Positions 34,923 through 47,748 of a stretch of 64,000 bases of DNA are shown in pieces. Source of the stretch: Chelonoidis abingdonii (taxonomy: Eukaryota; Chordata; Testudines; Testudinidae); assembly GCF_003597395.2 (NCBI RefSeq), contig NC_133776.1, positions 34,630,344 to 34,694,343 of the forward strand, read 5' to 3'. Each line of letters begins with the position of its first letter. Position 1 is the stretch's first letter. Below the pieces are notes generated by a model. The model saw only the letters and a list, made by a program, of their open reading frames with translations, made no database searches and was not told the DNA's origin. The position numbers and the translations under genes were made by a program.

Positions 34923-35243
34923 TGTTATGTCCATACTTGGAACTGGGTGTTTGGTTCGCAGCTCGCACAGAGATCTAGTTTTCATCGAGTTAAAAATAAT
35001 AGTGAAGCCGCAGTAGCACAGGTAGCGGTGAGCAGCAGCACAAGATAGGAGCACTGAGTACAGATCCACGCAGATACCGTGGTACAGTTTTGGGTCAGCT
35101 AGACTATGTCATTGCTTGTCATTGCCCATGCTACTGTGGCTACGATACTATTTTTAGCACACTGGAGTGATGAGAGCTAGTGCATGTATGTCAGTCTGAG
35201 CTGGGAATCCTATCCTCAGCTCCAAGTGTAGACACAGCCATAG
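34923..35243. mobile_element. MITE with TGTCTACACTTGGA termini
   Basis: Left end TATGTCCATACTTGGA; right end inverted GGCTGTGTCTACACTTGGA. The interior (GCTACTGTGGCTACG, CAGTCTGAGCTGGGAATCC) has no open frame. The termini resemble those of 46596-46881. Confidence 0.65.
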
Positions 35244-35284
35244 TGGCTTTACTCCAATAGGCTCACAAGGCACTTTAATAACTA

Positions 35285-35437
35285 TGGCCAAATCCTGTTC
35301 TGTGCTGAGCACTGGCAACTCTCACTGAAGTCAATGGGAGTTGCATGTGCTCACCACCTCTGAGTTTGTCCATGTATGCAATCTGATTCTGTACCATTGA
35401 AGTCGATGGGAGTTTTGCCATTGACTTCAGTGGGAAT
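35285..35437. repeat. Palindromic dispersed repeat
   Basis: CCATTGAAGTCGATGGGAG and CCATTGACTTCAGTGGGA form a foldback at 35395-35434, preceded by a related GAAGTCAATGGGAG half at 35327. Confidence 0.5.
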
Positions 35438-37978
35438 GTGCACCAACAGATGTAGCCTCCTCTGTTGTGAAAGCCAGTAGTAAAGCAGACAACCATTTAA
35501 ACAGAACATCCTGCACGATATCTGGCGTTGTGACGCTCTCCTCTCTATTGCATATCATTTACTCACTTCATGTGTGGAAATGCCACTGACATCAGTGGAA
35601 GTATTGTGAGTTGGCTGAGTGCAAAATAACTAATAGAAGTATGACTTGTGAATGCGTGTGGAGGATGATTAGTTCAGAAGATTCTTGATAAGATATCTAG
35701 ACTTTAAAAATGAACCTCTAATCAAAGGATTTAAATTAGTTAAAATGATTTAGTAAAACCTCATTAAGTCCAGCCTGCTTGAAAAAGACCTCTGGCAATG
35801 TTCACTGTTTCACTGTGATGGGATGTATTGTAGCAAATTTTGTTTGCTTACTAGTAAATAGGCATGGTAGGAAAAATGTATTTTGGTGCAGTAAAAGTTG
35901 CCATGTCTTGTCAGATATATTAATGTTCTTGCTTTTTTGTTAGCATTTGCGCTGATGACATTTTGCAAGCAGGGGTTCGAACAAAGGGCATCTAGTTCTG
36001 GAAGTTTAAATTATACTTCCCTATCTAAAAACCTCCTTGTACATCACATTCACCAGCAAGAGTTCACTACACACATTTATCTGAATGCCTCTTAGGTATA
36101 GTTCCATGGGTTCTAATTTTAAATATATGTTAATTAATTAAAGCTGAGCAGTACCATGTTTATTTATTTATTTTGGGAGTTAAATTGAGAACTGCACCCA
36201 CAGCACAATCCCGGGGAGTATTGTAAATAATAATATGAAAGGCCCCCCCAGGTACTTGCTTAGACAACTAGAGTCTGCCTGGCTCTTTTACGGGCATGCA
36301 GTGAGCGTGGGAAAGGCACCAGGAGTTTCCCAACACACCTGCATGACCTGCACAAGGGCCAAGTTCCCGTTCCTGAGCAGTCCTGAGTGCTGCTCCCTCC
36401 TTACTTCTGTGAGTTGAGCTCACGATCCAAGAGGGCCAGGTAGGAGGTAGGTTTATGGCTGTATCTTACTAAGCCTTCCACTCCCTGGTGGAACTTGCTC
36501 ATCACGATGTGGGGAAAGATGGGGCATGAACTGTACATCAAAAAGAGTGTACTATGGTACCTCTGTGTGCCTGGGAGCTCTGGGAGCATGTCTCCTGCTG
36601 TTCCCTTGGGCTGGGGTAAGGTGGTCCCCCCCTAGCTTTTATTATGCACCATGCCTAAGTGGCACAAGCTAGCCCCAAGTGAAGAGGGGTACTATGCAAC
36701 ATGCACTGAGGGTTAAAAATCTTGGGATCCCTCCAGTCAGATGTGGGAGCAAGTTCCAGAGCCAAAAGCACCCCAGCTGGCCTCCAATTTTGCAAGAGCA
36801 CATTACGGAGAGAGGAGGTCATTCAGGTAGCCAGTGCTTGCTCATATGGATATAATACACAAGACCACTATGCTGTGCATCAGTTAAGGTTGGAGATGTT
36901 TTCTGTGACCTAAACCAAAACTTCAGAAGCAAGGAAATGAAAATATTATGGTATCAATCACAATCAGCCCATAATTTCTTCTCCTGTACCTAGAGACACA
37001 CACCTCATTGCTACCATAACCACCATCTGCTACATCTAATTCCTTATAATCTTAACTCTGCCCATGTATTTGAGAAATTATTTGCACTTCTCTCAAACCA
37101 TGAAAAGTGTGCTTGCGTCGTCATAATGAGCCTGTCTGTCTAAGTTTGCTATGCTATATGCATATTTTATATTGTTTTGGAAACCTGGCAGACCAGATAA
37201 CCCTGTTACGTGGTGTGCTGTAAACCTACCAAAAAAAGAGTGAGTTATCTTGAAATTTGGGAACCTTGTGAAGCACATAAAGTCTAAGGAAGTATAATAA
37301 GCTGTTTGCCCAAGATCTTCCACAGCTTGTGTTAGATTAATTGAGTTTTGGTTAAATAAATGGGGACCATTCCATCATGAACAACCAGGGGAAGGAATCT
37401 GGAGCCCGAGAAAAATTTCTAACGTAAGAAGAAGTCTGTTTGGGTGGATTTGGGTGGTTTTTTTTGATTGCAGAGCTTGGTGGTTTTAACTGCCTTTGAT
37501 TTAACAAAAGCTTTAATTGGAAATCATCATCCCTTAGTCTCGTTAGCAAGAGATGCCAATCAGAAGAAATAATCTAAATTAAACCTTTTAATGTAAAACA
37601 ATTTATTTAAGGCTCTGAACAATTTATATTGGAATTTGTTACAGAAGAAATAATTATTCACATTCAAAGCATGAAATGCAAATAAGTAGAAATCCAAACT
37701 AAGCCATTTGGACCCTGTGTGGCTTGATTGAGAATCATCATTAATCATTTATTCATTCCTGAACATCACGCACAAAACAAAGACTAAACCTGTCACAAAT
37801 GCTGACCCTCTCTGTGTTAAGAAGAAAATCAGGAACTTTTCATTGGTAGATGTTTATCAATTCTTTAGCATATATAATACTTTGGATCCAAAAGTACTTT
37901 GGATTATCTGAATAGGGATCAGTCATCCTCTGCAGTGCAGCCATCATGGGGTGCTCTAGTGGATAAGTAGTTCTATAT
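35438..37978. other. Intronic sequence, no confirmed feature
   Basis: 2.5 kb without recognised repeats apart from AT-rich simple runs. 37430-37760 is noted as a possible conserved element. Confidence 0.4.
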
Positions 37979-38056
37979 GGGCCAGGTCCTCAGCTGGGGT
38001 AGATTGTCATAAGTTCAGTGAAGATATGGCAATTTACATCAGCTGATGATCTGCCC
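37979..38056. repeat. Palindromic dispersed repeat (CAGCTGGTGTAAAT type)
   Basis: GGGCCAGGTCCTCAGCTGGG and inverse GGGGCAGATCATCAGCTGATG flank a short centre. Confidence 0.6.
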
Positions 38057-38154
38057 CTAAATCTTTAATTGCGTGATAATGTACAGGTTCTCAAATTGAT
38101 TTTTTTCTACAACCTTAAATCCAGGTATGTACCCTCTTTGTGGCACTGAACTCT

Positions 38155-38240
38155 TAATGGGCTCAATCCAAAGTCTTCTGAAGTCAATACTGGGCCCCCA
38201 TTGACTTCTGTGATCTCTGGATCGGGGCCTATATGCCATA
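38155..38240. repeat. Short palindromic repeat fragment
   Basis: GAAGTCAATACTGGGCCCCCATTGACTTC is a partial foldback of the same general type, ending GATCGGGGCC. Confidence 0.4.
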
Positions 38241-41104
38241 CAAATAGCATCCATATGAAAACTATGCCATATACCATAGCTAGACAACATTCTATGGATG
38301 AACTGTAACATAGAGAAACAATGGAAATGTGCTGGCATTTGTTGAGAATTAAGACAACATTAATTCCGTCAGTGGTTACAGCCTTCTCAGTGGTGTTTGT
38401 TTAATGTGTATTGCTGTTCATTGTGTTTCATTACAATTAAATACATTGCATCTGGAAACAAAAATAAATTTTATATCAGCATCTGGAAAACTTCAATTTT
38501 CAAGGTACTTGTGGTTGTCTAATTTAGAAATATGTCAGTACCTTTCGGTGTGGTAATATACAAGAATAAATTCTGGACACAGTTCTCACTCAAACAGTTT
38601 AATATTTTCAAGTCCACTCGTAGAAGAAATATTTACATTTTGTTAGTGCATTTTGAAGAATTAATACAAATACAGAATTATATAGAAGTGTACCTAGAGT
38701 GATAACCAAACAAGTCTAATCAAATTAGACACTGTTAATACAACATTGTACATGTATTTCTGTGGGGAACTACTTGAAGTACTGACATTACTGTTCAATG
38801 GTATACGTGTCTGCAGAAGAATGGAACATCTTCCTAAACGTATGATACATGGGTACTGAGAAAATTATTAAAGTACATACCTTGGGGAGAAGTGAAAGTG
38901 TTTGTAAAAAAAAATGTGTATCCATAGCCATAGAAGTGTTTCCAACCCGAAACTTGAAGTTGCTGACATGTAGCCATTCTAAGGATCTGGCCCCTTCTGA
39001 CAATGAAATTAGTGTAAACATTCAGTGATGAGAAAAAATTACAAAGTTGTAACGTGTTTTTTAGAAAAAGAAAATATGATTTTATATGACATTATTTATG
39101 AAATACTGTATGATCATGTACTAAATATTGTATTGTAATGTCTATACCCAAAAAGCTAGAATTAAGGTTGTGTTGTACAGCTCTAAAGGCAGGATGCTGG
39201 AGTTTAGTACCGTGACAACTATGAAGCCCTGGATATCCACAGATTTGTTACAATATTTGTTCTGGGGTTTTGGTGCTGTAGAAATGGTCATGCTCATGTC
39301 TGCAAGGTCTTTTGGTCATAGGAGTTAACCAGTTCTGTGATAACCAGGATTCAAATATCTTGTACTTAATAGCTTTTGACACTTGACATTAAAACAAAAT
39401 TGAAATTCATTATAGTGGTTACTCTGAGCAGATGCTGAAGTCACTGTCAATTGTTTTATTATGGAGTGTCCTTGAAAAATGTTTCCATCGTTGTATAACT
39501 GCTTCAGTTTCAGGATGGAGCCACTAGAAACTTCTTCGATCTGATTTGTGAGAGTGATATCCAGGCTAGGTCTCCATGATTACTGAAGCATGCTGGGTAG
39601 CAGGATAGCTCTTTGTGATAATTAATGTAGACACTGCATCTTTGCTTTGTATTGGCTCTTGTAGAATAAAACATCCTTCATTTCTAAAACTTGAAGCCAT
39701 TCTTTAATGTAAATCCGGTACCAGTGGGTTCTCTGAGTGTTATTCCTCCTGCCCGCCAAATACCATTAAAGAATGTGCTTCTGTGCAGCAGCACAAAATC
39801 AGATGTGACAGATGTTAAGTCGATCTTGTTAGGCAATGCTTCTTTGTGAAAAATATAAATGAATGCATCTTTATTAATCCATGGAGGTATTTAATGTTGC
39901 AACTCTTCTGAAACCACTGGTATTAGGTTTGATTTACTTGGACAGTATTGCATTTAGATTCTAACATGCATACATATGTATGAACACACAGAGTATCCCA
40001 AAATTAGAAGGTGTATTGCACCACAGAAGTTTGATACTGCACACAGAACGCCCATGCTGTTTCAAACTAATGTGAGCCTCCTTAGCAATTCATAATACTT
40101 TCTAATTGCTATATACTAGTCAATGTCAAATTTCCTCTTGCGGCTGATCCTGCCCGCTCAAAGCTCTGATTGAAGCCAATGAGACTTTTGGTATACAAGA
40201 ATGTTGGAATTGGACTGCAAATCCACTTATCTGTTGTAAGACACTGTGGGCCTAATCCACAGCCCATTGAGATCAATGGGAATATACAATAATATAATTA
40301 TACGCCTTTAGATATGATACTTTAATAACAAGCGTGTTCATTTGTGCAGAGAAAATATGTATCTAGCACACATCTCCAATTCTACTGGTTTCCTGTTCTT
40401 TCTCCCACCATTTCATTATAATCTATTATACCAAATAATTTGTAAATATGTTCAGATTGGGTATAGAGGAATGTTTCCGACTCTTCAGAGGCTGATGTCG
40501 ATGTCTTATACTAATGATGGCATAATATTTAGTCTTATGAAGAAAAAAACTCTGCTTTTTGATGGTTATTTAATAAAATATGTTGTATCCTAACAGACAA
40601 CACCCTCAGGCTCTTCTAGGCAATTTTAAGTCTGTGGGAGGGTGCATTTTACGTGTTCTGTTGTTGAGAAGCTACATTTGATATGAATTCTTAGTGTTCT
40701 TTAGGAAATGCTTTCCTGATGGGTCACGATTCATTGAGTTTCCGCTTTTTTAGAGCTTTTTAGTTATTCTAGGAATAGCAATTGCAGCAGAATCATGAAA
40801 ATTGTTCCAATTTTAAACTTGATGAATTTTCTTGCTTGTGATTACTACCTCACCTGACTGAGTCATTACATTTTTCATTAGTTATCAGTTCTCTTATTCT
40901 AGTATGTCCGAGAATCTGTGGTAATAGCCATTAAGCTGTACTGAGTTAAAGCACACTACGGAACCTATAGTGCACACCAGCAGGGTCTACATGGACCAGT
41001 TAATATACAACATGTTGGCATGCTTTAGACATCACACCCCTGTAGAGTGCATTACCCCACTCTGCAAGCCCTCAGTGACTCTGTTCATAGTAACTAAATG
41101 TTGA
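38241..41104. other. Intronic sequence, nothing firmly recognised
   Basis: Long AT-rich stretch. 40905-41095 (GGGTCTACATGGACC, CACCCCTGTAGAGTGCATTA) may be a MITE relic. Confidence 0.35.
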
Positions 41105-41192
41105 CCAAATCTTCAGCTGATGTAAATTGGAAGAGCACTGTTAACACTGGTGAAGTTTTACTGTTTTACACCAGCTGAGGATCTGGTTTTCT
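41105..41192. repeat. Palindromic dispersed repeat (CAGCTGGTGTAAAT type)
   Basis: ACCAAATCTTCAGCTGATG-TAAATTGG pairs with the inverse arm CCAGATCCTCAGCTGGTG-TAAAACAG; loop about 25 bp. Confidence 0.65.
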
Positions 41193-42163
41193 GCTTAATA
41201 GGGTTTGAAGGATCTGGACCTTAGTTTAGATACTCTTGTAACAAAACAAAAAACAAGTATCACACAGTGTGAGGAAATTGAGGTAATTCATTTTCATCTT
41301 CAGTTTCTTCCCCACCTACAGTGCTTTCATATCAAGTTATTTTTCCTGGTGATTACATGGTATCCTAGTAGCAGTGCTCTCAAGATTTAGAGGGCATGTC
41401 ATCAGTTCTGCACCTGATAATTAATAAAACTCAGGATGTCTATAGTCTTGCAGTTAGTGGGCTGCCAATATAGAATTGAGTCACGGAAAAGGAAACTATA
41501 TTTTAATCACAGTGAAAGGCAAAGAGAAGTTAGGAGGAAAAATTGGTAAATTGTAAATGTCTGGTGCTTTACAAAATTCTAGCTGGTGTGAAGTTATAAA
41601 GGTGATGTTGCTGCTACTGACAGATTCATTGACTTCTCTGCTGCTACAAAATTACCAATGAACAATTATACAGATTTTTTTCAGATCAACAAGTGTGATG
41701 TGTCTCAGTTTGCTTTTTGCAGTAAGTGCTTCTCAGTGCAAAATAGGGGAGAAGACCAAGCCTGGCACAGACAGAAATCACTTAAAAAAATATTTGAAAG
41801 ATTGAAGAAGGAAGTGTCTAAAAATAGGTACAGTGGAGTATCTGGTTGGTGGAGAGGGAGGAGAAGGAAAAGGAAAATTGAAATGGGGTTAGATAAATAT
41901 GTAAGCCATGATTATTTTGAGTGTTTTTGCAGTCAACTCTAAGTACCTGTCTGGATGTTTAGACTGGAACAGGATAGAAGACTGGTTTCTACTGCTTTGT
42001 TGAAACTGTTGATGTGACTGAATTGTCAGAGGGTTAAGAATAACTTGCCCCTGCTGACATCAGAAACACTTTTATAGAGCTTACTGTTCACCTTACCTTT
42101 TCAATTATCTGAGGCTATCTTGGAAATGCTTTTGTGCAATCCTTGTTAAATGTCTGAAGTCTC
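41193..42163. other. Intronic sequence, nothing recognised
   Basis: No supported feature. Confidence 0.4.
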
Positions 42164-42250
42164 TGGGCTGGATCCTCAGCTAATGCAAATCCATCTTCTT
42201 CTTTTGACTTCACTAGTGCCACATCTGTTTATACCACCTGAGAATCTGGT
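42164..42250. repeat. Palindromic dispersed repeat (CAGCTGGTGTAAAT type)
   Basis: GGGCTGGATCCTCAGCTAATG on the left; CAGATTCTCAGGTGG inverse on the right. Confidence 0.55.
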
Positions 42251-43884
42251 ATTCTCAGTGTAATTAATCATGTGGAAGTTCTGATGATTGAGAGCAAGCT
42301 ATTAATTAAAATAAATCACTAGAATATAGCAGACGTGAACCAATGCTGTGTTTGCCATTTGTTATTAAATTGAAGTGTTAAAAATATCAAATAATCCTTG
42401 CAATAATGTTTATTACATTAAAAAAAAACTTGGCAGTGAATTGAAGAGACGGGTGTTTTGTCCCTGGAACTTTGCTTTAAGTGCTGAAGTTCTTAATAAA
42501 AAAAATAGGATTTTGATTCAGTCCCAAGTGGACATCAATTTCTATAATTTAATATGATTTGGCACAGTTTACAGCCGTTACTTAGGAATTGCCCAGGAGC
42601 TAACGCAGTGACTTCAATTACCACTGACTTCTTGACAAGCTACTCTAAGGGTTTTATTCTCAAAGAATTTGCTTATTGTTGAGTATCCTTTGCTAACGCT
42701 AAGGATCTTTTATGTGCTGCAGCTAGGGTGTGCCTGAAGGATGAAGTTCACTTCTGTGGGGCTGTGCAGGGTTGGGGAGTGCCTTGGGAAAGTGGCAGTG
42801 TAGGGGCTCCTGTGTACCAAATGGTTGTAGCAGGTGATACTTTCTCCCCAACCACAAACACACTGTACAGTGTGGCAGGGCTGCAAGGGAAGTCACACGC
42901 ACTACAAATAATAGTCCTTCTGGGTGCAGGCCCCTTATCAGGAAGTTTGTTGTATTGGAGGGGAAATTACTTTAAGGGGGTTCTACTGTATCAGCTAAAA
43001 TAAGGGATAGATAGGACAAGAACGCTATATACCTGGTGCTACCAGAAATTGTGTCTCTGTAGCCTACTGTAGAAGAGAGTCAATGAAATGTGATATGTTT
43101 CCCAACTGAATAACTTTTTGAGTTGAGGGCTCTGAAATATATACCACAGGACAGTCGCTTCTTGATATTACACATCTCCAGTTAACTCTGCCTTAGCAAT
43201 TACAGCACATAGTGGAGCTTTTTTTCTGTAAAATTCTTTCTCTCCCCACCCCACCAGAAGGATGGACAGACACATGCATACATGTACCTACCTTCCTGGA
43301 TCTGTTTTACATGATCAGTTTTTAATGTTGATGTGTTTCGACACTGAATATTCTGATGCATATTTATACATGGAGTAAATCTGTTTTTCTTATGTTATTT
43401 TAGCAATTACTGAGTAAAAGCTGGCAATGAGAACCTAAAATGAAATTTATTTAGTGTGGTTCTGTACAATAGATATTTTTCTGTCAACTTTTCAGGTTTT
43501 GTGCGTAATAGGTGAGCCTGGGCCAAATTTGGTTCAGGAACTGAATAAACCGGCTGTGGAATATGAGTTTCTTGTGTGCCTCCATACTTTATCTGCAGCA
43601 CAGTCTACATTTCCCTTCACTTCAGCTTGGTTTTGTTACAAGAGTCTGGATTATGTATTATATGGATTTCTCTTATCTGCATCCCAGTTGTGTCTGGGGC
43701 AGTGCTTCAGTGAGGTAGTGTAAGGAGGCTACATTCTTCTCAGTTGATGCTCAGAAGCTTCAGCCTGCAGTGGAGACAGCTGTGGGAGTTTTGCCTGTGT
43801 AAGGACGACTAAAAGTTCTGGCCCTCAAGTGACCATGCCATTTGTGGCTATATGGGTCCTGGCCCTAACATGAGTGTGCAGGTG
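42251..43884. other. Intronic sequence, nothing firmly recognised
   Basis: 42700-43010 is GC-richer and ends AAGGGGGTTCTACTGTA, resembling a MITE or LTR end, but no partner terminus is found. Confidence 0.3.
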
Positions 43885-44190
43885 GGGCTGGAGGGTGTGT
43901 CCAATGGTTGGAGTGCTAGTCTGGCTCTTGAGGGACCCAGATTTAGGTCAATGCTCTGACACAGACTTCTTGTGTGACCTCGGGCAAGTCACTTAGGGTC
44001 AGATTTTCAAAGTATTTAGGTGCCTAACTCCAACAATGGGACTTAAGCAGCTAATGTGCTTAGAGGGATTTTTCAAATATACATTTTTAGGCAGCTAAAT
44101 TCCTGTGAACATCTGGTCCTTAGTTTCTGTGTGCCTCAGGATAACAACATTTCCCTACCTTACCGGGGTGTTCTGGTAATGGGGGCTGGA
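43885..44190 (+). mobile_element. MIR SINE split by a MITE
   Basis: GCTCTGACACAGACTTCTTG, TGTGACCTCGGGCAAGTCAC and, after the insertion, GTTTCTGTGTGCCTCAGG follow MIR order. The element is interrupted after CACTTA at 43995. Confidence 0.75.
43996..44119. mobile_element. 124-bp Harbinger-type MITE, TTA target duplication
   Basis: Flanked by TTA (43993-43995, 44120-44122), the 3-bp duplication typical of PIF/Harbinger. The inverted termini are GGGTCAGATTTTCAAAG and GGACCAGATGTTCACAG, with matching inner GGTGCCTAA and GCTGCCTAA. Boundaries are fixed by the interrupted MIR. Confidence 0.8.
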
Positions 44191-45065
44191 TAAGTATCAT
44201 AGACCGGTGCAAGGGGCCTTCCAGCCTTGCTTCCTCTGGGCACAGTACAGAAGGGCCACAGGCAGCCAGAAACAGTCTGTACCTTGTGCCTTCGGTAGCA
44301 TAGGAACTGCTCCTTCCATACACTTACAAATCACCCCAAAGCGGGAGGAGGTGGCCTGTATCCCTTTCTCCACAAGGCCTGAAGAGCTAGAGGTCCTGCG
44401 CGGAGGGTTAGTGCAATATATGAGCTCCCTCTGCATGACCGGGAGTTGAGGAAGGATATTCCTCCTCGTCATGGCCTCTAGTTTAGAATCAAGGATAATA
44501 TTTTATTTTCTGAGGGTTAGATCTATGTGGGGAAAGGTGTTTTTTGTGTGTGCTAGGGGACTGCATTCTGCCAGCTATCAGGAAGGGAGGTAGTAAAATA
44601 ATGCATAATTTAATTTTTTTCTTGTTACTTGTGCCAGGAACATCCAATACATAGCATACATAGCATTCTTCAAATGGGCAGTATTGGCAAAAATGACTGG
44701 TAATTTAGAAAAGATGGGGCTGAACTACTAATAGGGTTTATATTCTTTTACCGCTACTTCAGATTGGATTGTTTCTTAGATTTTTTTGTTGTTGTTGATA
44801 AAACAACAGAGTTAAGTTTTAGCCAGGTGAGCAGGACTTAGCTGTGCAGCCCAGCTCAATGTTAATTGTTTCATTTTTCCTAAAGACATAATTCCAATAT
44901 TTAGCAGGAGTAAGAAATGGAAAATTGCTAATGAAGACCCCTAACCTGAAAATATTTTTTCTTTCTCTCTCCTGTGAAATCAGTACTCAGATTTTACCTG
45001 TTTTAATGTAATTTAACAAAACACATTATCTTTATGAATTACTAGATTGCGTATTATTAGTATTA
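44191..45065. other. Intronic sequence, nothing recognised
   Basis: No supported feature. Confidence 0.4.
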
Positions 45066-45255
45066 ACATAGGAACACTGAGATTGCCAAACTGGGTCAGA
45101 TCCATGGGCCATCTAGTTCAGTGTCCAATGCCAGCTGATTCTGAGAGAGACTGGTGTGGGATCATCTACCCCCACGATGGAGGTTTCATCCTAATCCCTA
45201 ATAGTTAGAACTTGATTTAAAATCTGAAGCAAGGTGTTCTGTATCCCTTGAAAAA
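45066..45255 (-). mobile_element. CR1 LINE 3'-end fragment
   Basis: Antisense CR1 tail: CATAGGAACACTGAGATTGC, CTGGGTCAGATCCATGGGCC, ATCTAGTTCAGTGTCC, then decayed 3' UTR. Confidence 0.75.
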
Positions 45256-45899
45256 TTCTTCTTTCAGCATTATCTAAATAATGTTATATATTTGTATTGT
45301 GATGGGCTAGTTAATGTAAAAATGTAACAAAAAGATGAACCTGTTGCATAATAAATGGCATTAGGCTAGTATCTAGTGTTATATTCATGCACGTCTACGA
45401 ACAAAAAGAGGATAACATTAGGAGAAAAAAGGGGGAAAAACTGCTCCAAAGATCAGAGTTTCTGATTCATAAGCACTCAAAAATTTTGGCAGAAATCAGT
45501 TAGTTATGTGTTGTCACTGGATTAGCTGCCACTCACTGAGGATGTTGCTAGGGAGTATTTGGAAGTGCTGCCAATACTGAGGATTTTTTGTAGGTGTCCA
45601 TCTGTACACTGATATACAGCTATTTCAGCAGCTGTAAGTGTCCTCACACACTAAATCATACTTACACTTGCTCAGATCTTTCTATCCCTTCCATGGCCCT
45701 CCACGAAGGAAAGAGAAATAGAACCAGAAGGATTAAACATAATGCTGTCTGGTGAAGCTTGCTGGCAGTTTCATATGGCCAGGGGTGATGTCAGTTTTGA
45801 TTTGCATTGGTTCACAGTGCTCCTCCCGTAAACACCAAAACTCAGATTTACCTAGGTACTTGGTCCACAGTGGTGAACCACATGGTGGACTAAGCACAA
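45256..45899. other. Intronic sequence, nothing recognised
   Basis: No supported feature. Confidence 0.4.
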
Positions 45900-46005
45900 A
45901 GCTGAGAACCAGACACTGTTCTTGCTGTTGCCGTTTGACTTTGCACAAATCACTTACTCTATCTGCCTCAGTTTCCGCATCTGTAGCCCTTTGAAGTTGA
46001 TTTAA
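45900..46005 (+). mobile_element. MIR fragment
   Basis: TTTGACTTTGCACAAATCAC, CTATCTGCCTCAGTTTCC and GCATCTGTAGCCCTTTG match the MIR core. Confidence 0.65.
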
Positions 46006-46049
46006 TGCTGGTTCAGGTTTGATGTAAAGTACTGTGTTGTTTTTGTACA

Positions 46050-47320
46050 AAACAAGTCATCTTAGATCCCATGGCATGGTCCTCTGCTTGCCCAACATAA
46101 ATGAGGAAGGAGTTGCCAAAGTGGCTCTAAGCCACTCTTCTCCCCTAACCCGAGGGCCATTATCCACAGGTCTGGTCCTGGGGCATAAACCAGAGCAGCC
46201 AGAATTCAGGGAAGCCCTAGTCTCACACTCTTTCCCCTGGCCATGTTCCCTACGTTAGCTGCAACAAAGGAAGTGTGTGAAGGGGTTTGCTCCCTGCAGG
46301 TGCACCTCCTACACACCTGGGAAATTAGCTTTCACCCCATCTGGTGCCCTTTACTCTCATTTGCTCATGTCATGGCCTCTCTCACCCCCCTGACTTGGGA
46401 TACTCCCTCTTTGTGACTTAGCCTTTCAGCCAAGTCACTATATAGCCATTCCCTCCTCCCCATCCAGGTAACAAAATCCAACCAGACAAGTTGTCTGCAT
46501 GCCATCTCAGGCAGTCTTCTGTCCCAAGTCCAGGTCCTGTGCCACATTGCCAGTGTTCATTAGGAGAACCTGGGCCCACCTACTATTCCGGATTCCATTC
46601 CGTGGACATCTACGCAGGGATAAAAAAACTATGGGTGGCCGGGGTCAGCTGAATTGAGTTAATGGGGCTTGGACTCTGCGGGGGAGGAGGGAATCACTGT
46701 ATGGACATCTGGGCTCAGGCTGGAGCCTGAGCTCTGGGACCCTGAGAGGGCTGAAGGTCCCATAGCTTGAGCTCTAGCCTGAGCATTTACACAGAGATTT
46801 TTAGCCTGCAGTCCGAGTCAGCTGGCCTGGGCCAGCTGTGACCATGCCGTGGGTCTTTTATCCCTATGTAGACGTACCTATAGCTAGTCACCTAGGACTG
46901 CTCAGTCTCAGACCCTCTTGCTGTTTCCATGGACTCCTTCCTACCCCATCTCTCTCTGTCTCCTTGCCTCTGTGTTTACCACCAGAGATTCCTTTGCTTC
47001 CTATGGCTACTTCACCTCCCTAGGCCTTTTGTAAGGCTCCCTAGTCCAGGGCAGGACCTAGGATTTACTCTCCGTTTGGATTTCCTCATTGTCCCTGACC
47101 AACTCCCTTTCCCTCTCGGGAGTGACTGCAGACCTCCTTTCCACAACCCCTTGCTGTTCTTATTTCCCTGGCTTTATACTCCTCTAGCTGGGCTTCACCT
47201 GCAGTTAGTGCTTATCAATCCCTAGGTTCCCTTCAGATGCAATACAGAAGGTTAACTGGCCCCTTCTGGCCCCCATTAACCTATTCGGGGCTTGTGTGGG
47301 GTGGGCCCCCCAACACAAGG
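46050..47320. repeat. GC-rich LTR-like block interrupted by a MITE
   Basis: The two flanks of the MITE (about 46100-46595 and 46882-47315) share a C-rich composition unlike the intron and appear to be one element, with a TATA-like CACTATATAGCC near 46438 and a right end near CCCCCCAACACA. No coding motif. Assignment to LTRs is a guess. Confidence 0.35.
46596..46881. mobile_element. Palindromic MITE (GTAGACGT termini)
   Basis: Left CCGTGGACATCTACGCAGGG-ATAAAA and right inverted TAGGTACGTCTACATAGGG-ATAAAA form the ends. The centre is itself palindromic (CTCAGGCTGGAGCCTGAG, AGCTTGAGCTCTAGCC). Confidence 0.7.
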
Positions 47321-47624
47321 TGGTCTAGGAGATGTCAATGGTTCTTCCCCTCCAGAGGAACTTCTGTATTTGGGTGATCCATCCATTGCTGGTGATGCTG
47401 ACTTTAAGGCTGCTTTGTGCTGATTGTGTGGTGCAAATTGGCCTCAATACAGGGAAAATCTAGATCCATATTTGCTTTGTGTAGACACTTTTCAAACCCT
47501 GGCTATACACTCCCAAATTTATCGTTGCTATTTTGTAGTCACACCTGGAATTAAAAGAGAAACCTTTTGTAATTGAATCTCACTGATTCCTTGTACTCCA
47601 AGTATCTCCCCTTGTCTAATACTT

Positions 47625-47748
47625 AAATTGTAAGCGGTCTGGAGCAGAGACCATGTTTGCCTCTGTGTTTGTACAGGTCCTAACACAATGGGGTGCTGAT
47701 CCTTCATTAGGTCTCCTAGGTGCTATGGTAATACAAATAAATAATATT
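47625..47748 (+). repeat. LINE 3'-end fragment (L2/CR1-like)
   Basis: ATTGTAAGCGGTCTGGAGC, GTGTTTGTACAGGTCCTAAC, ACAATGGGGTGCTGATCC and CTATGGTAATACAAATAAAT-AATA follow the order of a common old amniote LINE 3' end. Confidence 0.7.
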
